From the NCBI GenBank assembly GCA_024278415.1, contig JAJRTI010000311.1, positions 1-7,962 of the forward strand: a stretch of DNA of 7,962 bases, read 5' to 3'. The position numbers and the translations under genes are program-made. Shown piece by piece: positions 5,217 to 7,962 of this stretch (positions are counted from its first letter, which is position 1; every line of letters starts with the position of its first letter). Below the pieces are notes generated by a model, which saw nothing but the letters and a program-made list of their open reading frames with translations, made no database searches and was not told the origin of the DNA. This DNA is from Planctomycetota bacterium (lineage in GTDB: Bacteria > Planctomycetota > Brocadiia > JAJRTI01).

Positions 5217-6167
5217 ATGGATCTTGTGAGCACAATCAAAGGCTCTCTACTGGAGACCTTCTTCCCAGAAGGTTGGGATCTGGCGAAGATCGACGAGTGC
5301 TGCTCGCAGCCGCCAGAGGACGTGTGCAAGCGGCAGCCTTGGTGGAACAAGAACTTCGAGCCCATCCAGTGCGACGAGTTGGCCGACTTCGACATGATGA
5401 TGGGCCATGAGATCGCCATCGAGATTAAGCGGGCCAAGGACGCGAAGCGGCAGATCGCGTTCATCCTGCCGGTGGGGCCCATGGGCATGTACCGCTGGGC
5501 CGTGTACTTCCTCACCGAGTGGGGAGTGGACTGCAAGCACGTGCACGGGTTCAACATGGACGAATGGAGCGACGACAAGGGCAACACGCTCGCCGCGTCC
5601 GATCCCGGAGCGTTTCAGAACGCGATGCAAGACGCGTTTTACGGCCCGTTGGGCAAGCTGACCGTGCCCAAGTCGCAACGAAACTTCGCGACCAAGAAAG
5701 TGTTGCCCACATACCCCGAGAAGATCGCGAAGCTCAAGAAGAAGGGCGCCAAACTCGTCACGGTCTTCGGCATCGGCCGCGTCTGCCACATCGCGTTCTG
5801 GGAGCCCCACTTCGCCGCGGAATACAAGAGCGTCGCGGCGTGGAAGAAGGAGCCGTACCGCATCGGCGCGAAGCTGCACCCGCTCACGATCGAGCAAAAC
5901 GCGATCACGAGCTTCAAGAGCCGCATGACCCTCGTGCCCGCGTTCGCCAACACCATCGGGCCGGGCCTGTTCCTCAAGGCGGACAAGATCATCGGCGGGT
6001 GCGACGGCGCGCTGAGCCGAGGCATGCAGTGGCAGGGCCAGTCGCTGTGGATCACCCTGCGCTACGGACCGTCCCCCTGGCTGCCGAGCACGTTCATGCC
6101 CACGCGCCCGGGGAAGCTCTTCTTCCTCAAGGAACTCGCGGGGCCGCTTGAGGCGGAGTGCAACTGA
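5217..6167 (+). CDS. Divergent NagB-like glucosamine-6-phosphate isomerase family protein
   Basis: A 316-residue cytoplasmic protein resembling NagB/6-phosphogluconolactonase. [10 protein letters not shown] (84-93) matches the NagB phosphate-binding loop (LPTGSTPLGMY type), GFNMDEW (111-117) matches FNMDEY with the catalytic Asp kept, and [14 protein letters not shown] (185-198) matches GIGxDGHIAFNEPG. In that third motif His191 and Glu196 are kept, but the Asp corresponding to E. coli Asp141 is Val189, Gly is Cys190 and Asn is Trp195. NagB converts glucosamine-6-phosphate to fructose-6-phosphate and ammonia. The altered motif suggests a different substrate or chemistry. The protein is longer than NagB (about 266 residues) because of insertions such as 118-165 and an extended C-terminus. 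The ATG has a strong Shine-Dalgarno (TAAGGAG, 5203-5209, 7 bases away). It is the last gene of the rightward group, 381 bp after the sulfatase-like gene. Confidence 0.8.
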   Translation: MDLVSTIKGSLLETFFPEGWDLAKIDECCSQPPEDVCKRQPWWNKNFEPIQCDELADFDMMMGHEIAIEIKRAKDAKRQIAFILPVGPMGMYRWAVYFLTEWGVDCKHVHGFNMDEWSDDKGNTLAASDPGAFQNAMQDAFYGPLGKLTVPKSQRNFATKKVLPTYPEKIAKLKKKGAKLVTVFGIGRVCHIAFWEPHFAAEYKSVAAWKKEPYRIGAKLHPLTIEQNAITSFKSRMTLVPAFANTIGPGLFLKADKIIGGCDGALSRGMQWQGQSLWITLRYGPSPWLPSTFMPTRPGKLFFLKELAGPLEAECN

Positions 6168-6208
6168 CTTCGGCTGTGCGCAGTCGCCGAGCCCGCCAGG
6201 GGGGCGGC

Positions 6209-6318
6209 CTCCTACTCCTAGTCTTACTCTTCGTCTTACTCCTCTGCTCGTACGGCCATGTCGGGTCGATTGGGGGCGGAGGTGAGGAGTCAGACAAGGA
6301 GTAGGACAAAGAGTAAGA
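6209..6318. repeat. Pyrimidine/purine inverted repeat built of 12-mers
   Basis: Bases 6222-6243 (starting TCTTACTCTTCG) pair with 6297-6318 (ending GAGTAAGA) over 22 positions with one mismatch and one T-G wobble, leaving a 53-base loop. The left arm belongs to three imperfect 12-base units starting at 6209, 6221 and 6233; GTCTTACTC is shared by the last two. The right arm has matching purine-rich 12-base units. It lies between convergent genes and could end transcription from both sides. The strand asymmetry (all pyrimidine-rich, then all purine-rich) is unlike a typical terminator. Confidence 0.65.
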
Positions 6319-6341
6319 TAGGGCGGCATTAACGACATTAA

Positions 6342-6430
6342 CCTCCCGGAGGTTGCGAACCCCCGGGTGGCTGTGGCGCCAGGGGACGCGATGCGGAGTC
6401 CCCAACGTGCGGGAATCGCATCGTGTCCCC
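6342..6430. repeat. GGGGACA-type inverted-repeat element
   Basis: Arms GGGGACGCGATGCG (6382-6395) and CGCATCGTGTCCCC (6417-6430) pair over 14 positions with one G-T wobble, leaving a 21-base loop. Just upstream, CCTCCCGGAGGTTGCGAAC (6342-6360) differs by one base from the 1067-1085 sequence. This is therefore the third site where the two motifs occur together, although here the CCTCCC motif comes first. It ends 31 bases beyond the stop of the SGNH gene, in the convergent spacer. Confidence 0.65.
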
Positions 6431-6461
6431 AGACGCGATCGCACTGTAGGGCTGCACGAAC

Positions 6462-7778
6462 TTACGATCCGCCTGCTTTGAGATAACGTCGCTTGATCCG
6501 TTCGTAGATGGTTTCTGCCACGAGCCGGTGGCCGTCGGGCGTCCAATGCCCGTCAATGGGGAAGTTCAGCCAGCGGCCCTTCTTCGCCAGTTTTGGGGCT
6601 TCAGATTTGAACCGATCGGTTGGGTCGAGGTAGTCGATGCGGTTTCGGCGACAGATCTTGGCCAGCTCTAGGCCCGGCTGCTCGGCGTTCCAGCCTTGCC
6701 GCCACTCCTCATCCGATATGCCGTACTTGCGCTTCATCGCTGCGAGCACGTTGGGGTAGATGCTCTGGGCGGTTGGCACGTTCACCACGAGCAGTTTGGA
6801 GCCGGCCGCGGCAGTGGCTTTGCGGAAGCGAACGAGCAGGGCCTCTGTAAGCTGCCACGCCACCTTGAACTGGGGCATAGGATTCTTCTCGAACACCCGC
6901 CACAGGTGCGGCACGATGCAAACCTGCGGGCCCGGCGTAGTGTCGAACGGCGCCTTCTTGACGATGCCCCGGCGGATCGCCCATCGGTAGAACGCGCCCT
7001 GGCTGAGCAGACGGTCCCGCACGAAGATGTAGAGGCGGGAATGATGGCGCAGCCACGTCTTGACGGAAGGCGATGGCCGTGGAGCGACAGGGCGCGCCGC
7101 TGGAGCGGCCTGGGGCATGGCCCGCGGCCCGGGAACACTCGCCAGCCGTAGGCCCTTGGGGCCCAAGGCGAACATCGGCTTGGCCTTCCCCTGATCGGTC
7201 GGTTGGGCGTTGAGCCACACATCATTGAAACAGAAGACCAAGACCGTCAGGTCTGGCTTATACTTCCGGCCTTCATTCGCGAAGTAGAGCAGCTCCTGGT
7301 CCGTGCTATAGGCCGCCACTCCGGCGTTGATGACCTCGCAGTTGCGTTTCCCGTCCTCGCTGAGCTTGGCCTCGAGCACGTGGGAGAAGAGGGACTCAAA
7401 CGCCACGGTCGCGCCCTCGGAGAACGAGTCACCAACGACGAGAATTCTGTACACGCCCGGGGGCTTGCTGTACCCACGCTCTGGGCCGCGGGTGCCCTTG
7501 GAGTTGAAGCTCACCTGGACATCAAACTCAGACGACTTCACGGCGAACGTTTGGCCGCGGATAGTCCTCCATCCAAGCAGCGGATCATACTCGTGCATAC
7601 GCGGCCTTTGACGCGCGACGGGCTGGGGCCATGCCCATTGCCAGGCGCGCACGCCAAGCTCACCCAAGATTAGGAGCAAGGCCACGGCCGCGCAGGCCAC
7701 GAGCGGCCCCAGGTACCAGCGCCTGCGGCGCTTCCCTGTTTCTCCGCTGGGTTCGCTCGCGGTGGCGTTGTCTTCCAT
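6462..7778 (-). CDS. Membrane-anchored SGNH/GDSL-family hydrolase
   Basis: A 438-residue protein. A short basic cytoplasmic tail (KRRRRWY, 16-22) is followed by one hydrophobic segment (about 23-42), which predicts an N-terminal anchor with the rest outside the cytoplasm. The SGNH blocks are RILVVGDSFSEG (111-122, nucleophile Ser118), INAGVAAYSTD (150-160, Gly153), FCFND (182-186, Asn185) and PIDGHWTPDGH (407-417, probable catalytic Asp409 and His411). SGNH enzymes of this type are usually esterases or O-acetyl transferases/esterases acting on envelope glycans or lipids. The substrate is unknown here. An Ala/Pro-rich stretch (216-238) splits the domain between blocks III and V. The ATG at 7778 is preferred over an in-frame TTG at 7799 because AGGAG (7794-7790) lies between them. 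It is convergent with the NagB-like gene and has no visible partner in the window. Confidence 0.87.
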   Translation of the reverse strand: MEDNATASEPSGETGKRRRRWYLGPLVACAAVALLLILGELGVRAWQWAWPQPVARQRPRMHEYDPLLGWRTIRGQTFAVKSSEFDVQVSFNSKGTRGPERGYSKPPGVYRILVVGDSFSEGATVAFESLFSHVLEAKLSEDGKRNCEVINAGVAAYSTDQELLYFANEGRKYKPDLTVLVFCFNDVWLNAQPTDQGKAKPMFALGPKGLRLASVPGPRAMPQAAPAARPVAPRPSPSVKTWLRHHSRLYIFVRDRLLSQGAFYRWAIRRGIVKKAPFDTTPGPQVCIVPHLWRVFEKNPMPQFKVAWQLTEALLVRFRKATAAAGSKLLVVNVPTAQSIYPNVLAAMKRKYGISDEEWRQGWNAEQPGLELAKICRRNRIDYLDPTDRFKSEAPKLAKKGRWLNFPIDGHWTPDGHRLVAETIYERIKRRYLKAGGS

Positions 7779-7789
7779 GCGCTTAGTTG

Positions 7790-7794
7790 CTCCT
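7790..7794 (-). promoter_or_regulatory. Ribosome binding site of the SGNH gene
   Basis: AGGAG on the minus strand lies 11 bases before the ATG at 7778 and inside the region that a TTG start at 7799 would translate. It therefore argues for the ATG. Confidence 0.55.
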
Positions 7795-7875
7795 ATCAAT
7801 CAGGGCAGGGCGGTTGTTGAGAGCCCTGCTCTTTACCCACATTTCAAGGATGGCTGCGGCGGGCGCCGGGGACCA

Positions 7876-7936
7876 GGAATCCCAACGGGATTCCGTCCTC
7901 CAGCCCAGGGTTGCGAGCGAAGCTCGCTACCCTGGG
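7876..7936. repeat. Two-hairpin dispersed repeat at the right end
   Basis: The first hairpin is GGAATCCC (7876-7883), loop AAC, GGGATTCC (7887-7894). The second has CCCAGGGT (7904-7911) and ACCCTGGG (7929-7936), one T-T mismatch, then GCGAGC (7913-7918), loop GAA and GCTCGC (7922-7927). From memory, paired hairpins with a CCCAGGGTTGC core are common intergenic repeats in planctomycetes and verrucomicrobia. I could not check this. It lies upstream of the SGNH gene. The remaining bases to 7962 show nothing I can identify. Confidence 0.65.
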
Positions 7937-7962
7937 TCGGTTGAGCGCGGTGCCTCACCCCC

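Noticed and set aside
6170..6207. Terminator hairpins after the NagB-like gene (5-bp stems, for example CCGCC 6193-6197 with GGCGG 6203-6207)
   Set aside because: Stems are short and the following tract is only pyrimidine-rich, so the evidence is too weak for a feature.
5247..6338. Minus-strand open frame antisense to the NagB-like gene
   Set aside because: The product has a shadow-like composition without motifs, while the plus strand has a strong ribosome binding site and NagB motifs.
7762..7944. Small plus-strand frame of 60 codons at the right end
   Set aside because: It overlaps the start of the SGNH gene and the two-hairpin repeat, and has no independent support.

Overview
The window is GC-rich bacterial DNA (I judge it above 60% GC by eye) carrying six protein genes separated by repeat-laden intergenic DNA. 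No rRNA, tRNA, CRISPR array, transposase or phage gene was seen. Sulfatase-like hydrolases, a NagB-like sugar-phosphate protein, a zinc-site-less MDR dehydrogenase and very hairpin-rich spacers would fit a planctomycete, another PVC-group bacterium or Hydrogenedentota. No marker in the window settles the phylum, so this is only an impression.

Layout. Bases 1-263 are non-coding, with one inverted-repeat element and a heptamer tandem repeat that contains the stop codon of plsY. plsY (glycerol-3-phosphate acyltransferase) runs leftward from 911. A divergent region (912-1183) holds a hairpin repeat with a promoter-like sequence on each side. Four genes then run rightward: a class II ketose-bisphosphate aldolase (1184-2038), an MDR-family dehydrogenase lacking the usual zinc-site motifs (2250-3299), a sulfatase-fold hydrolase with Thr where the formylglycine precursor should be (3411-4835), and a divergent NagB/glucosamine-6-phosphate-isomerase-like protein (5217-6167). 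A convergent spacer with a long imperfect inverted repeat separates these from a leftward gene for a membrane-anchored SGNH/GDSL hydrolase (6462-7778). The right end carries two more hairpins.

Function. The four rightward genes look like a carbohydrate or sugar-phosphate catabolic group: hydrolase, oxidoreductase, amino-sugar-phosphate isomerase-like protein and aldolase. No kinase or transporter is present, so the pathway cannot be closed from this window. Promoter-like sequences precede the aldolase and the dehydrogenase. Spacers of 111-381 bp mean the genes are not a tight operon. plsY is phospholipid housekeeping, and the SGNH protein is probably an envelope hydrolase.

The most unusual features are the substituted active sites of the sulfatase-like and NagB-like proteins and the several families of structured repeats in the spacers. 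One pair of these shows a compensatory base-pair change.
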